A DNA stretch of 64,000 nt from Streptomyces sp. T12 (GTDB lineage: Bacteria; Actinomycetota; Actinomycetes; Streptomycetales; Streptomycetaceae), in NCBI RefSeq assembly GCF_028736035.1, contig NZ_CP117866.1:6820001-6884000 (forward strand). Reading direction: 5' to 3'. Below the pieces are notes generated by a model. That model saw nothing but the letters and a program-made list of their open reading frames with translations, did not search any database and was not told the DNA's origin. Both the position numbers and the translations under genes were made by a program. Positions within the stretch are counted from its first letter, which is position 1. Every line of letters begins with the position of its first letter. This document shows, in pieces, positions 23,011-31,840 of the stretch.

Positions 23011-24690
23011 CTACGGCAGCCCGTGCACATGCGGGCCGACGGCGCCCGACCACGCGTTGCCCGCGGTCGCGTCCCAGTTCGTCGACCAGGTCATCGCGCC
23101 CCGCAGGTCGGGGTACGTCCGCGACGGCTTGAACGAGCCGCAGTTCGTGCCCTTCGTCAGGCAGTCCAGGGCGTTGTTCACGGTCGACGGCGACACGTAC
23201 CCACTGCCCGCCGCCCGCGTCGAGGCCGGCAGACCGAGGCCCACCTGGGACGGGGCCAGGCCGCCCTCCAGCTGGACGCAGGCCAGGGCGGTCAGGAAGT
23301 CCACCGAGCCCTGGCTGTAGGCCTTGCCGTCGCAGCCCAGCATCGAACCGCTGTTGTAGTACTGCATGTTGACGACCGTGAGGATGTCCTTGATGTTCAG
23401 CGCGGTCTGGAAGTAGGAGTTCGACGTCGACTGCATGTCGATGGTCTGCGGCGCCATCGTGATGATCAGCGACGAGCCGGCCTTCGCCGAGAGCGAGCGC
23501 AGTGCCTGCGTCATGTAGGTGGCGTTGAGGCCGTTCTCCAGGTCGATGTCGACGCCGTCGAAGCCGTACGTCTGCATGAGCGAGTACACCGAGTCCGCGA
23601 AGTTCGTGGCCGACGCCGCGTCGTTCACCGCCACCGTGCCGCGCTCACCGCCGACCGAGACGATGACCTTCTTCCCGGCGGACTGCTTCGCCCGGATGTC
23701 GGCCTTGAACTGGTCGACGGTGTAGCCGCCGAGCCCGGCCGAGTCCAGGTTGAAGGTCACCGCGCCCGGCGTCGAGGTCGCGTCCGCGAAGGCGACGGCG
23801 ATGATGTCGTACGGGGACTGGACGTCGGCGAGCTTCTGCACCGTCGCCCCGTTGTTGAAGTTCTGCCAGTACCCGGTCACCGCGTGCTTCGGGAGGGCGG
23901 GGCCGGGGCCGGTCGGCGTGTTCGTCGTGCCCGTCACCGCCGCCGACTTGGGCGACTCACCGGCCGCGTTGGCCGCCGTGACCTGGAAGGAGTACGACGT
24001 CGAGGCCGCGAGCCCGGTCACGGTCGCCGAGGTGCCGGTCACCGCGGTCACCTTCGTGCCGTCGCGGTAGACGTGGTAGCCGGTCGCGCCCGAGATGGAG
24101 TTCCAGGCCAGCGACACCGACGAGGAGGTCGTACCCGACACGGACAGGCCGCTCGGCGCCCCCGGGACGGTGGGGGAGGGGTCGGTGCCACCGCCGCCGT
24201 CGGGGCCGTACACCGACACGTCGTCCGCGTAGTAGGCCGCCTGCCCGTACCAGCCGTGCGTGTACACCGTCACCGAGGTCGTCGAGGCGCCGGTGGTGAA
24301 GGTGGTCGACAGCTGCTTCCAGGCCGCCGAGTCCGGCGTCCAGGTCGACACGTCGGTCGTGCCCGTGCCCGTCACGCCCAGGTAGGTGTAGCCGCCCTGC
24401 ACCCACGCGCTCAGCGTGTACGTCGAGTTGGGCTTCACCGCCACCGCCTGGGTGCAGCGGGCGTTGTCCTGCCCGGCCGGGGTGGCCTTCAGCGCGGTCG
24501 AGCCGCCGTGCACCGGTGCGGAGACGGTCGTGCCGCTGTTCGCGGAACAGGTCCAGTTGCTCAGGCCGGACTCGAAGCCGGCGTTCTTGGCGTTGTTGAC
24601 GTCCGAGGCCGAGGCCTGGGCCGCGGGGAGGAAGGTGAGGGCGAGGGCGGCGGTGACCGCGGCCACCCGGAATCTGCTGCGTATGGACAT
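23011..24690 (-). CDS. Secreted GH18 chitinase with carbohydrate-binding and FnIII modules
   Basis: 559 residues from the ATG at 24690 (MSIRSRFRVAAVTAALAL, a Sec signal peptide); an in-frame ATG at 24702 is an alternative. Order: signal peptide (~1-33), CBM16-like lectin module (~34-160, NAGFESGLSNWTC...HGWYGQAAYYADDVSVYG), FnIII domain (~175-260) and GH18 catalytic domain (~275-559). The catalytic DxxDxDxE motif is present as FDGVDIDLENG; other GH18 features are VIVSVGGERG and VNMQYYNSGS. It hydrolyses chitin outside the cell. The C-terminal part resembles bacterial ChiC/ChiD-type enzymes. A DasR-like box lies between its -35 and -10, pointing to induction by chitin degradation products. Confidence 0.95.
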   Translation of the reverse strand: MSIRSRFRVAAVTAALALTFLPAAQASASDVNNAKNAGFESGLSNWTCSANSGTTVSAPVHGGSTALKATPAGQDNARCTQAVAVKPNSTYTLSAWVQGGYTYLGVTGTGTTDVSTWTPDSAAWKQLSTTFTTGASTTSVTVYTHGWYGQAAYYADDVSVYGPDGGGGTDPSPTVPGAPSGLSVSGTTSSSVSLAWNSISGATGYHVYRDGTKVTAVTGTSATVTGLAASTSYSFQVTAANAAGESPKSAAVTGTTNTPTGPGPALPKHAVTGYWQNFNNGATVQKLADVQSPYDIIAVAFADATSTPGAVTFNLDSAGLGGYTVDQFKADIRAKQSAGKKVIVSVGGERGTVAVNDAASATNFADSVYSLMQTYGFDGVDIDLENGLNATYMTQALRSLSAKAGSSLIITMAPQTIDMQSTSNSYFQTALNIKDILTVVNMQYYNSGSMLGCDGKAYSQGSVDFLTALACVQLEGGLAPSQVGLGLPASTRAAGSGYVSPSTVNNALDCLTKGTNCGSFKPSRTYPDLRGAMTWSTNWDATAGNAWSGAVGPHVHGLP

Positions 24691-24711
24691 GACAAGAGGC
24701 ATGCTGAACAA

Positions 24712-24739
24712 CCTGGTCCAGACCAATTCGCGTGTCAAG
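24712..24739 (-). promoter_or_regulatory. Chitinase promoter with overlapping DasR-like operator
   Basis: On the minus strand TTGACA (24739-24734) is followed after 17 bases by CAGGTT (24716-24711), a good -35/-10 pair. Between and overlapping them, TGGTCYRGACCA-type dyad sequence (24712-24727, core TGGTCCAGACCA at 24714-24725 on the plus strand) matches 13 of 16 positions of the published DasR-responsive element consensus ACTGGTCTAGACCAGT. DasR is the GlcNAc-sensing repressor of chitinolytic genes in Streptomyces. Confidence 0.75.
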
Positions 24740-24900
24740 AGATTCCGGTAGTGGAGAATCTGTGTGCGTAACTTGCCCTGAATTGGCTTGACTTGTGCGA
24801 GAGGAGTTCGTTCCCAGCTACAGAGAAGCTGTTCTCCGGCCATAGAGCCGTGGATACAGTGCTGAGATAGTCACGCAATGAAGTCATCGGGGAGCTGCGC

Positions 24901-25743
24901 GTGCCAACTGCCATTGCCGTGACCAGCGCCGACATGGCGCTGCCGGCGCAGGACGAGCGAACCGTGCCCGCCGTCGTGCTCGGGGACCTCGACCGGGAGC
25001 CGCTGGAGCGGTCCTTGGAGGACATACAGGGGCTGATCGATCAGTACGGCCATGTGGTCGTCGTCTGCTCCCAGGCCGTTCCCCGGGCCGTGGAGCAGCG
25101 GCTGCACACCGTGCGGTCCCTGCTGGAGAGCGACCGTATCGCCGTGTTCCGCCCCGAACTGCCCCCGCTCGGGCTCGCCGTCCTCGCCCGCCAGCTGCGG
25201 CAGCTGGCCTCCTGCGACCTCAGCCCCGGTGTCCTCGCCTCGGCCGGCCGGCTGCTCACCCACTACATCCACGCCGGAGCGCTCCTCGGCTCCGTCGCCA
25301 AGCTGGACCGCGTCCCCGTGGACCTCAAGTCGCACGCCAAGTCCTGGGTGCCCGGAAGCCAGTTCGGCGTGCTCGCCCACCCGACCCCGCAACTGGTCCG
25401 GATCGCCCCCGGAGCCACCCTCAGCGGGCCGGAGTTCCGCACGTCGATGCTGGTCGCCCAGGGGCAGCTCCACTCCGACTGGGTCACCTCCAACCTGGTG
25501 AAGGTCTGGAACGCGCAGGGCCTGCGCGAGGCGGCGCTGCCCGCCGAGTCGGCCACCTGGTGGGGGACGCCCAAGCTGATCGAGTTCTGCGCCTATCTGC
25601 CCGACCTGTCGGTGCTTTACCAGCTCGTCACCTCGGTACGGCAGAACTCCTGTCACTGGTGCGGCATCGACGTCATCGGCGACCGCTGCGTCTTCTGCTC
25701 CGCCCTCCCGCCCGCCCACGAGCAGCCGGCCCGCGCAGGCTGA
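24901..25743 (+). CDS. Unknown protein upstream of the Tad pilus operon, with a zinc-ribbon-like end
   Basis: 280 residues from a GTG at 24901 with GGGGAG seven bases upstream. No signal peptide or membrane helix. The N-terminus has a short Rossmann-like stretch (VVLGDLDREPLERSLEDIQGLIDQYGHVVVVCS), the middle is helical, and the C-terminus has CHWCGIDVIGDRCVFC, two CxxC pairs fitting a small zinc ribbon. It lies 69 bases upstream of the CpaB gene on the same strand and is likely the first gene of the pilus operon or a regulator linked to it. I do not recognise the family. Confidence 0.75.
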   Translation: MPTAIAVTSADMALPAQDERTVPAVVLGDLDREPLERSLEDIQGLIDQYGHVVVVCSQAVPRAVEQRLHTVRSLLESDRIAVFRPELPPLGLAVLARQLRQLASCDLSPGVLASAGRLLTHYIHAGALLGSVAKLDRVPVDLKSHAKSWVPGSQFGVLAHPTPQLVRIAPGATLSGPEFRTSMLVAQGQLHSDWVTSNLVKVWNAQGLREAALPAESATWWGTPKLIEFCAYLPDLSVLYQLVTSVRQNSCHWCGIDVIGDRCVFCSALPPAHEQPARAG

Positions 25744-25812
25744 CCGGACCCCGGCCGCTCAGGGCCGCCCCGACCCCACCCGACCGATTCCCCCAATGAG
25801 GTTGTCCGGTTC

Positions 25813-26520
25813 ATGAACTCCCGTCAGCGCCGTGGCGTGATACTCCTGCTCCTGTCGATCGTGTGCGCCCTCGGCGCCTTCGCCGGCGTCCTCTCCGTCA
25901 TCAGCGACGTGAAGTCCAAGGTCGGTCCCGAGGTCACCGCCTACCGGGTCAAGGCGAACGTCGCCCCCTACACGCAGCTCAGTGCCGGCCAGTTCGAGAA
26001 GACCGAGATGCCCGAGCGGTGGCTGTCGGAGAACGCGGTCACCGACCTCCGCGAGATCCAGGGCAAGATCGCCGTCACGACCCTGCGGAAGGGCTCCCTG
26101 CTCCAGAGCGACATGATCGTCGACCAGCCCGCCCTGAAGCCGGGCGAGCAGGAGGTCGCCATCATGATCGACGCGGCGACCGGCGTGGCCGGCAAGATCA
26201 CCCCGGGCTCCACGGTCAACGTCTACGCCACCTTCGAGGGCCGGCGCGACAGCGACCCCGACCAGTCCAAGCTCATCGTGGAGAACGCCAGGGTCATCGA
26301 CGTGGGCGAGCTGACCGCCCTCAAGCCCGACGCCGACGACCGCGACCGCGAGCCCACCGACGCCGTCCCGATCACCTTCGCCCTCCAGACCATCGACGCC
26401 CAGCGCATCACCTACGCCGAGTCGTTCGCCGACGAGGTCCGGCTCGCCCTGGTGGCACCCGGTACCGGCTCCGACGTCGACGCGACGGACCGCACCTACG
26501 AACTCGCCAAGGACAAGTGA
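25813..26520 (+). CDS. cpaB: Flp pilus assembly protein CpaB/RcpC
   Basis: 235 residues. One N-terminal membrane helix (~7-29, VILLLLSIVCALGAFAGVLSV) is followed by an SAF domain (VKANVAPYTQLSAGQFEKTEMPERWL...) and the RcpC region (MIDAATGVAGKITPGSTVNVYATFEG). CpaB/RcpC proteins stabilise the Flp pilus secretion channel or act at the cell envelope. It starts the tad operon; the next gene follows after nine bases. In an organism without an outer membrane, its job is probably envelope passage of the pilus (inference). Confidence 0.9.
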   Translation: MNSRQRRGVILLLLSIVCALGAFAGVLSVISDVKSKVGPEVTAYRVKANVAPYTQLSAGQFEKTEMPERWLSENAVTDLREIQGKIAVTTLRKGSLLQSDMIVDQPALKPGEQEVAIMIDAATGVAGKITPGSTVNVYATFEGRRDSDPDQSKLIVENARVIDVGELTALKPDADDRDREPTDAVPITFALQTIDAQRITYAESFADEVRLALVAPGTGSDVDATDRTYELAKDK

Positions 26521-26529
26521 GAGGCCCCC

Positions 26530-27795
26530 ATGCCCACGAGGATCCTCCCGGCGGTCGGCGACGCGGACGCGGTCCGGTCCCTCACGACGCTGCTCAGCCA
26601 GCTTCCCGACGCCGAGCCGGTGGCCCCGGTGGCCGACTCCACCCAGCTCGTCGACACCCTCGCCCGGCTGGCCGCCGAGTCCATTGACGAGCTGCCCGAG
26701 GTCGTCGTCGTCCATGAGCGCATCGGCCCCGTCCCGGCCCTGGAACTCATCCGCGAGGTCGCCCTGCGCTTCCCCGCGGTGGGCGTCATCCTCGTCACCT
26801 CCGACGCCGGCCCCGGCCTCTTCCAGGCCGCCATGGACTACGGGGCGCGAGGCCTGGTCGCCCTCCCGCTGAGCTACGAGGAGCTGGCCAGCCGCGTCAA
26901 CGCGGTGGCGCAGTGGTCGGTGGGCGTACGGCGTCATCTGGGCGCCGGCGGCGATGTGTTCAGCGGCGTCGGCGGCACGGTCGTGACGGTGAGCGGCGCC
27001 AAGGGCGGGGTCGGGACCACCCTCACGGCCATCCAACTGGCCCTCGCCGCCCAGGCGTCGGGCCGCAGCACCGCCCTGCTCGACATGGACCTGCAGACCG
27101 GCGACATCGCCGCCTACCTGGACATCCAGTTCCGCCGCTCGGTCGTCGACCTCGCCACCATCAACGACATCACGCCGCGCGTGCTGGCGGACGCGGTGTT
27201 CCGGCACGACACCGGCGTCGCCCTGCTCCTCGCGCCCGGCGACGGCGAACGCGGCGAGGAGGTCACCGACCGCGCTGCCCGCCACATCGTCGGCGCCCTG
27301 CGCTCCCGCTACGAGGTCGTCGTCATCGACTGCGGCGCCCAGCTGACCGGCGCGAGCGCGGCCGCCGTGGAGATGGCCGACACGGCGCTCCTCGTCGCCA
27401 CCCCGGACGTGGTCGCGGTGCGCGGAGCCAAGCGCACGGTACGGATGTGGGACCGCCTGCAGATCCGCAAGGCGGAGGAGACCACGATCGTCGTCAACCG
27501 GTACTCCCGCGGTACGGAGATCCAGCCCGCCCTGATCCAGCGGATCACCGGCACGGGCATCGCGAGCACCGTGATCCCCGCCAACTTCAAGGAGCTCCAG
27601 GGCGCGGTCGACGCCGGCCGGGTGCACGAGCTGGACAGCAAGGGGTCGGTCAAGCAGGCCCTGTGGGCGCTCGCGGGGGAGCTGGGGCTGGTCAAGGGCA
27701 CCGAGGGAGCCGTCCCGCGCCGGAACAGCAGGGCGGCGCGGGGCGGGGACCGGGCGGCGCTGACGTTCCGGCGGCGGAAGGAGATAGGGAGGTGA
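26530..27795 (+). CDS. cpaE: CpaE/TadZ-type pilus-localising ATPase
   Basis: 421 residues. The N-terminal ~130 residues form a receiver-like (CheY-fold) domain (VVVVHERIGPVPALELIREV...GARGLVALPLSYEELASRV). The C-terminal MinD/ParA-like ATPase has the deviant Walker A VSGAKGGVGTTLT (residues ~155-167); it keeps the signature Lys but has Thr where most ParA proteins have the second Lys, as in other CpaE proteins. MDLQTGDIAAYLDIQ and VVIDCGAQLTGASAAAVEMAD are further ATPase motifs. It directs the pilus machine to a cell site. Four-base overlap with the next gene. Confidence 0.92.
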   Translation: MPTRILPAVGDADAVRSLTTLLSQLPDAEPVAPVADSTQLVDTLARLAAESIDELPEVVVVHERIGPVPALELIREVALRFPAVGVILVTSDAGPGLFQAAMDYGARGLVALPLSYEELASRVNAVAQWSVGVRRHLGAGGDVFSGVGGTVVTVSGAKGGVGTTLTAIQLALAAQASGRSTALLDMDLQTGDIAAYLDIQFRRSVVDLATINDITPRVLADAVFRHDTGVALLLAPGDGERGEEVTDRAARHIVGALRSRYEVVVIDCGAQLTGASAAAVEMADTALLVATPDVVAVRGAKRTVRMWDRLQIRKAEETTIVVNRYSRGTEIQPALIQRITGTGIASTVIPANFKELQGAVDAGRVHELDSKGSVKQALWALAGELGLVKGTEGAVPRRNSRAARGGDRAALTFRRRKEIGR

Positions 27796-28187
27796 GGGGG
27801 CAGCGGAGGGGCAAGGGGTGGCGGCTCGGGGACGACCGGGGCCAGGTCACCGTCGAGTTCCTCGGCATGACCCCGCTGATCATCATCACGCTGGTGCTGC
27901 TGTGGCAGTTCGTGCTGCTGGGGTACACGTTCTCGCTCGCGGGGAATGCTGCGGACGAGGCGGCGCGGGCGGCGACGGCGTCCGAGGGACAGGCGGCCTG
28001 CGAGGAGGCCGGGCTGCAGCATCTGCCGGGTGCGTGGGAGGGCGGCGCAAGCGTGCGGTGCAAGGCCGACGGCCTTTACGTGACGGCCGATGTGCGCCTG
28101 GAGGTGCCCGTCCTCTTCCCCGGCTCGATCGGCTTCCCGTTCACCGTCGAGGGCCATGCGGGGGCCGTGCAGGAGGAGAAGGACTGA
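27792..28187 (+). CDS. TadE-like pseudopilin
   Basis: 131 residues from the GTG at 27792, overlapping the CpaE stop (GTGA). Short basic/Gln leader, then the pseudopilin processing region and membrane helix DDRGQVTVEFLGMTPLIIITLVLLWQFVLL, with the Glu at position +5 after the G|Q junction typical of TadE. The C-terminal part is a small extracellular domain with two cysteines. TadE proteins are minor, prepilin-peptidase-processed components needed for Flp pilus assembly. Confidence 0.88.
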   Translation: MRGQRRGKGWRLGDDRGQVTVEFLGMTPLIIITLVLLWQFVLLGYTFSLAGNAADEAARAATASEGQAACEEAGLQHLPGAWEGGASVRCKADGLYVTADVRLEVPVLFPGSIGFPFTVEGHAGAVQEEKD

Positions 28188-28188
28188 G

Positions 28189-28566
28189 ATGTCGTACGAC
28201 GACAACGGCCCCCGCGCGAGGTCACGCGACCGCGGTCAGGTCGCCATCGAGTACCTCGGGTTCATCCCGATCCTGATCCTCGTCGCCATGGCCGGCGTGC
28301 AGATCGGCCTGATCGCCTACACCGCCCAGCAGGCGGGCACGGCGGCCCGGGCCGGGGCGCGCGCCGCCTCGCTCGAACCCGGTGCCGCCCAGGAGGGGTG
28401 CGAGAACGCGATCAGCGACTGGTTGTCCGTCACCTGCGAACCCGCGGAAGGCGGCGACGAGGTCACCGTCACGGCCGTCGTCCAGATCCCGTCGATCGTC
28501 CCCGGCTGGGAGTTCGACGACGCCCGCAAGACCGCGACCATGCCGCTCGACTCGACCACCGACTGA
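28189..28566 (+). CDS. Second TadE-like pseudopilin
   Basis: 125 residues. ATG at 28189, with AGGAGG about nine bases upstream and no gap from the preceding gene. SRDRGQVAIEYLGFIPILILVAMAGVQ is again a prepilin-type processing site plus helix, with Glu at +5. The rest, with a Cys pair (CENAISDWLSVTC), would lie outside the membrane. Similar in layout to the gene before it but diverged, so the two are likely a heteromeric pair. Confidence 0.86.
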   Translation: MSYDDNGPRARSRDRGQVAIEYLGFIPILILVAMAGVQIGLIAYTAQQAGTAARAGARAASLEPGAAQEGCENAISDWLSVTCEPAEGGDEVTVTAVVQIPSIVPGWEFDDARKTATMPLDSTTD

Positions 28567-28589
28567 CGCAGGAACGAGGAGCACCGACC

Positions 28590-29927
28590 ATGAGCCTGCG
28601 CGCACGCATCAACACCCCCGAGGAGAACCCCGGCCGGGGCGAGGACGGCCACCTGGTCGCCTCGTACCGGGCCAAGCTCCTGGAGGAGATCGACCTCGCG
28701 GAGATGAGCTCGCTGGCCGCGGCCGAGCGCCGGGCCCGGCTGGAGCGGGTGCTCGGGCACATCATCAGCCGTGAGGGCCCGGTGCTGTCGACGGCCGAGC
28801 GCTCGCAGCTGATCCGCAGGGTCGTCGACGAGGCGCTCGGGCTGGGCATCCTGGAGCCGCTGCTGGAGGACGCGTCGATCACCGAGATCATGGTGAACGG
28901 CCCGGACGCGATCTTCGTCGAACGCGGCGGGCGGGTGGAGCAGTTGCCGCTGCGCTTCCCCTCCCACGACCAGCTGATGCAGACCATCGAGCGGATCGTC
29001 TCGACGGTGAACCGGCGGGTCGACGAGTCCAACCCGATGGTGGACGCACGCCTGCCGTCCGGCGAGCGCGTGAACGTCATCATCCCGCCGCTGTCCCTGA
29101 CCGGCGCGACGCTGACGATCCGCCGCTTCCCCCGCTCCTTCACCCTGCACGAGATGACCGGCTTCGGCTCGCTCGACGAGCCCATGGTGTATCTGCTGGC
29201 CGGGCTGGTGCAGGCGAAGTTCAACATCATCGTCTCGGGCGCGACGGGCACGGGAAAGACCACGCTGCTCAACGCGCTCTCGGGCCTGATCCCCGAGCAC
29301 GAGCGCATCATCACCATCGAGGACTCCGCCGAACTCCAGCTCCAGCAGTCCCATGTGATCCGCCTGGAGTCCAGGCCCCCCAACGTGGAGGGCAAGGGTC
29401 AGGTGACGATCCGCGACCTGGTCCGCAACTCCCTGCGTATGCGCCCCGACCGCATAGTCGTCGGCGAGGTCCGCGGCGGTGAGTCCCTGGACATGCTCCA
29501 GGCGATGTCGACCGGCCACGACGGCTCCCTGGCCACCGTGCACGCCAACAACACGGAGGACGCCCTGATGCGCCTGAAGACCCTCGCGTCCATGTCCGAC
29601 GTGACGGTCCCCTTCGAGGCGCTGCACGACCAGATCAACAGCGCGGTGGACGTGATCATCCAGCTGACCCGTTTCCCGGACGGCGCCCGCAGGATCACCG
29701 AGATCGCCATCCTGGACAGCCACGGCGCGGAGCCGTACCGCCTGGCGACGGCGGCCCGCTTCCATGCCCAGCCCATGACGCCGGACGGCCGCGTCCACGG
29801 CGCCTTCGCGTACTACCCCCTCCCGCGCCGCACCGCGGACCGCCTCTACATGGCGAGCCAGCCGATACCCCAGGCCTTCGGCGTCGCCCAGTCCCCACTC
29901 GAGCTCGCCACCCGAGAAGCCAGGTAG
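28590..29927 (+). CDS. tadA: TadA/CpaF secretion ATPase
   Basis: 445 residues. After an N-terminal helical domain the type II/IV secretion ATPase core is complete: VNGPDAIFVERGG, Walker A GATGTGKTT (residues 217-225), Asp box ITIEDSAELQ, Walker B region RPDRIVVGEVRGGE and the His box MSTGHDGSLATVHANN. It drives polymerisation (and possibly retraction) of the Flp pilus from the cytoplasmic face of the membrane. GAGGAG upstream of the ATG; 10-24 bases separate it from neighbouring operon genes. Confidence 0.95.
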   Translation: MSLRARINTPEENPGRGEDGHLVASYRAKLLEEIDLAEMSSLAAAERRARLERVLGHIISREGPVLSTAERSQLIRRVVDEALGLGILEPLLEDASITEIMVNGPDAIFVERGGRVEQLPLRFPSHDQLMQTIERIVSTVNRRVDESNPMVDARLPSGERVNVIIPPLSLTGATLTIRRFPRSFTLHEMTGFGSLDEPMVYLLAGLVQAKFNIIVSGATGTGKTTLLNALSGLIPEHERIITIEDSAELQLQQSHVIRLESRPPNVEGKGQVTIRDLVRNSLRMRPDRIVVGEVRGGESLDMLQAMSTGHDGSLATVHANNTEDALMRLKTLASMSDVTVPFEALHDQINSAVDVIIQLTRFPDGARRITEIAILDSHGAEPYRLATAARFHAQPMTPDGRVHGAFAYYPLPRRTADRLYMASQPIPQAFGVAQSPLELATREAR

Positions 29928-29937
29928 GACCCCACCC

Positions 29938-30885
29938 ATGGACCTGCAGACCCGCATCACCCTCACGACCGGCGTCGCCCTGCTGACCTGCGCCCTGGCC
30001 GTGGTGGGCGTCCACGCCTACGCCGCCGGCCGGGCCCAGCGCCAGGCCCTGGTCGACCGCCTGACGTCCACCGGCCAGCTCACCGGGGCCGGCGGCCGCC
30101 GACGCCGCTTCACGGACCTGGACCGCCGCCTGCGCCGTACGAAGCTGGGAAAGCGGCTGGAACTGCGCCTGGCGGCAACCGGCCTGGACGTCACCCCCGG
30201 CGAGTTCTTCGTCTACATGCTGGCGACGGTGGCGGGCCTGTGGCTGATCGGCCAGGCGACCCTGGCCCCCTTCTTCGGCCCGATCGCGGGCCTGCTCGGC
30301 GTGTGGGCGGCGGTCCAGTTCCTCAACTGGCAACGCCAGAAGCGAATCGAGAAGTTCATCAACCAACTTCCCGAACTGGCTCGCATCCTCGCCAACGCCG
30401 CCCACGCGGGCCTCGCCCTGCGCACGGCCATCGGCCTGGCCGCGGAGGAACTGGAGGCCCCGGCGGGCGAGGAACTGGCCAAGGTCTCCAACCAGCTGGC
30501 GCTGGGCGCCTCGATGGACGACGCCCTGGGCGAACTGGCGGAACGCCTGCCGTCCCGCGAACTGGTCGTCCTGGTGACCACGCTGGTGCTGTCCAACCGG
30601 GCCGGCGGGCAGGTGGTGAGCGCGCTGCGGAACCTCACGGAGACGCTGGAGGAGCGCAAGGAGACGCGACGCGAGGTCCGCACACAGCTCTCCCAGGTGA
30701 ACATGACGTCGTACGCGGTCCCGGTCATGGGTGTCGGCTCCCTGTTCCTGATGAACGGGGTGAAGGACGGCGCCCTCGACCGCATGACGGGTTCGCCGGT
30801 GGGCCAGGCGGCGGTGCTGATCGCGTTCGGGCTGTACGCGGTCGGCTTCATCCTGATCCGCCGCCTGTCGCGGATCGACGTCTGA
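29938..30885 (+). CDS. tadB: TadB pilus inner-membrane platform protein
   Basis: 315 residues with an N-terminal helix, two central helices (~80-125) and C-terminal helices, flanking a GspF/T2SSF domain (INQLPELARILANAAHAGLALRTAIGLAAEEL...LVVLVTTLVLSNRAGGQVVSALRNLTETLEERKETRREVRTQL). TadB with TadC forms the membrane platform contacted by the TadA ATPase. Eleven bases after TadA and before TadC, in the standard order. Confidence 0.93.
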   Translation: MDLQTRITLTTGVALLTCALAVVGVHAYAAGRAQRQALVDRLTSTGQLTGAGGRRRRFTDLDRRLRRTKLGKRLELRLAATGLDVTPGEFFVYMLATVAGLWLIGQATLAPFFGPIAGLLGVWAAVQFLNWQRQKRIEKFINQLPELARILANAAHAGLALRTAIGLAAEELEAPAGEELAKVSNQLALGASMDDALGELAERLPSRELVVLVTTLVLSNRAGGQVVSALRNLTETLEERKETRREVRTQLSQVNMTSYAVPVMGVGSLFLMNGVKDGALDRMTGSPVGQAAVLIAFGLYAVGFILIRRLSRIDV

Positions 30886-30918
30886 GGCGCCGAGGCGCGG
30901 GAAGGGAGGACGACGACC

Positions 30919-31827
30919 ATGGGACTGGGACTCGGACAACTGGGAATTCTCCTGGCGCTGGTGATGGCCCTGAGCGTGTGGGGGATCTTCGCCGGTATCC
31001 GCATGTACCGCGCGGAGGCGAAACTGCCCGGTGATCTGGCGCTGGCCCTGGAGATCGGCGCGACCCGCACCGGCGCCGTGGACTCGCTCATCGACCGCAT
31101 GGGCATGCGCTACGCCCCCGCCGTGCTGCGCCTGATGGGCCCGAAGCTGGTCGCCAAGTACCGCCGCAAGATCGACCTCGCGGGCAACCCCGGCGGCCTG
31201 ACCATCGACCGCTATGCGGCCAGGCGCGCGGTGTACGGCTTCCTGGGCGCGGTCGGCTTCCTGGTGTTCCTGCTCCGGGGCCAGGTGTTGGTGGCGTTGT
31301 TGTTGCTGGCCTTCGGCGCCTTCTGGACGGAGGTCGGCATCTGGTCGGCGATCCGGATCAGGAAGGACGAGATCGAACGAACCCTGCCCGACTTCCTGGA
31401 CGTACTGGCGGTCGTGGTGAGCGCGGGCCTGGGCTTCCGCCAGGCACTGGACCGGGTCGCCTCGAAGTACGAGGGCCCCTGGGCCGACGAACTCCGCATC
31501 ACCCTGCGCCAGATGGACCTCGGCATGAGCCGCCGCCAGGCCTTCGCGGAGCTGCGGCGGAGGAACGACTCGGAACAGGTGGCCATGTTCGTGACGGCGC
31601 TCCAGCAGGGCGAGGAACTGGGCGCGCCGATCGTCGACACGCTGGTGGCGCTGGCGAAGGACATGCGCCGCACGGACGCCCAGAACGCCCGCCGGAAGGC
31701 GGCCCGGGCGGTGCCCAAGGCCACGATGATGATCACGACGTTCATGGTTCCGGCGACGATGATCCTGCTGGGGGCGGGGCTGTTGCTGGGGTCGGGGACG
31801 GACTTCGGGTCGTTGACGGGGGAGTAG
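30919..31827 (+). CDS. tadC: TadC pilus inner-membrane platform protein
   Basis: 302 residues, membrane helices near both ends and a T2SSF domain in the second half (TLPDFLDVLAVVVSAGLGFRQALDRVA...MSRRQAFAELRRRNDSEQVAMFVTALQQGEELGAPIVDTL...RRKAARAVPKATMMITTFMVPATMILLGAG). It pairs with TadB in the assembly platform. The two-component kinase gene starts only 14 bases later, so pilus genes and regulators appear to be one transcriptional unit. Confidence 0.93.
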   Translation: MGLGLGQLGILLALVMALSVWGIFAGIRMYRAEAKLPGDLALALEIGATRTGAVDSLIDRMGMRYAPAVLRLMGPKLVAKYRRKIDLAGNPGGLTIDRYAARRAVYGFLGAVGFLVFLLRGQVLVALLLLAFGAFWTEVGIWSAIRIRKDEIERTLPDFLDVLAVVVSAGLGFRQALDRVASKYEGPWADELRITLRQMDLGMSRRQAFAELRRRNDSEQVAMFVTALQQGEELGAPIVDTLVALAKDMRRTDAQNARRKAARAVPKATMMITTFMVPATMILLGAGLLLGSGTDFGSLTGE

Positions 31828-31840
31828 GGGGGAGGGCTGT

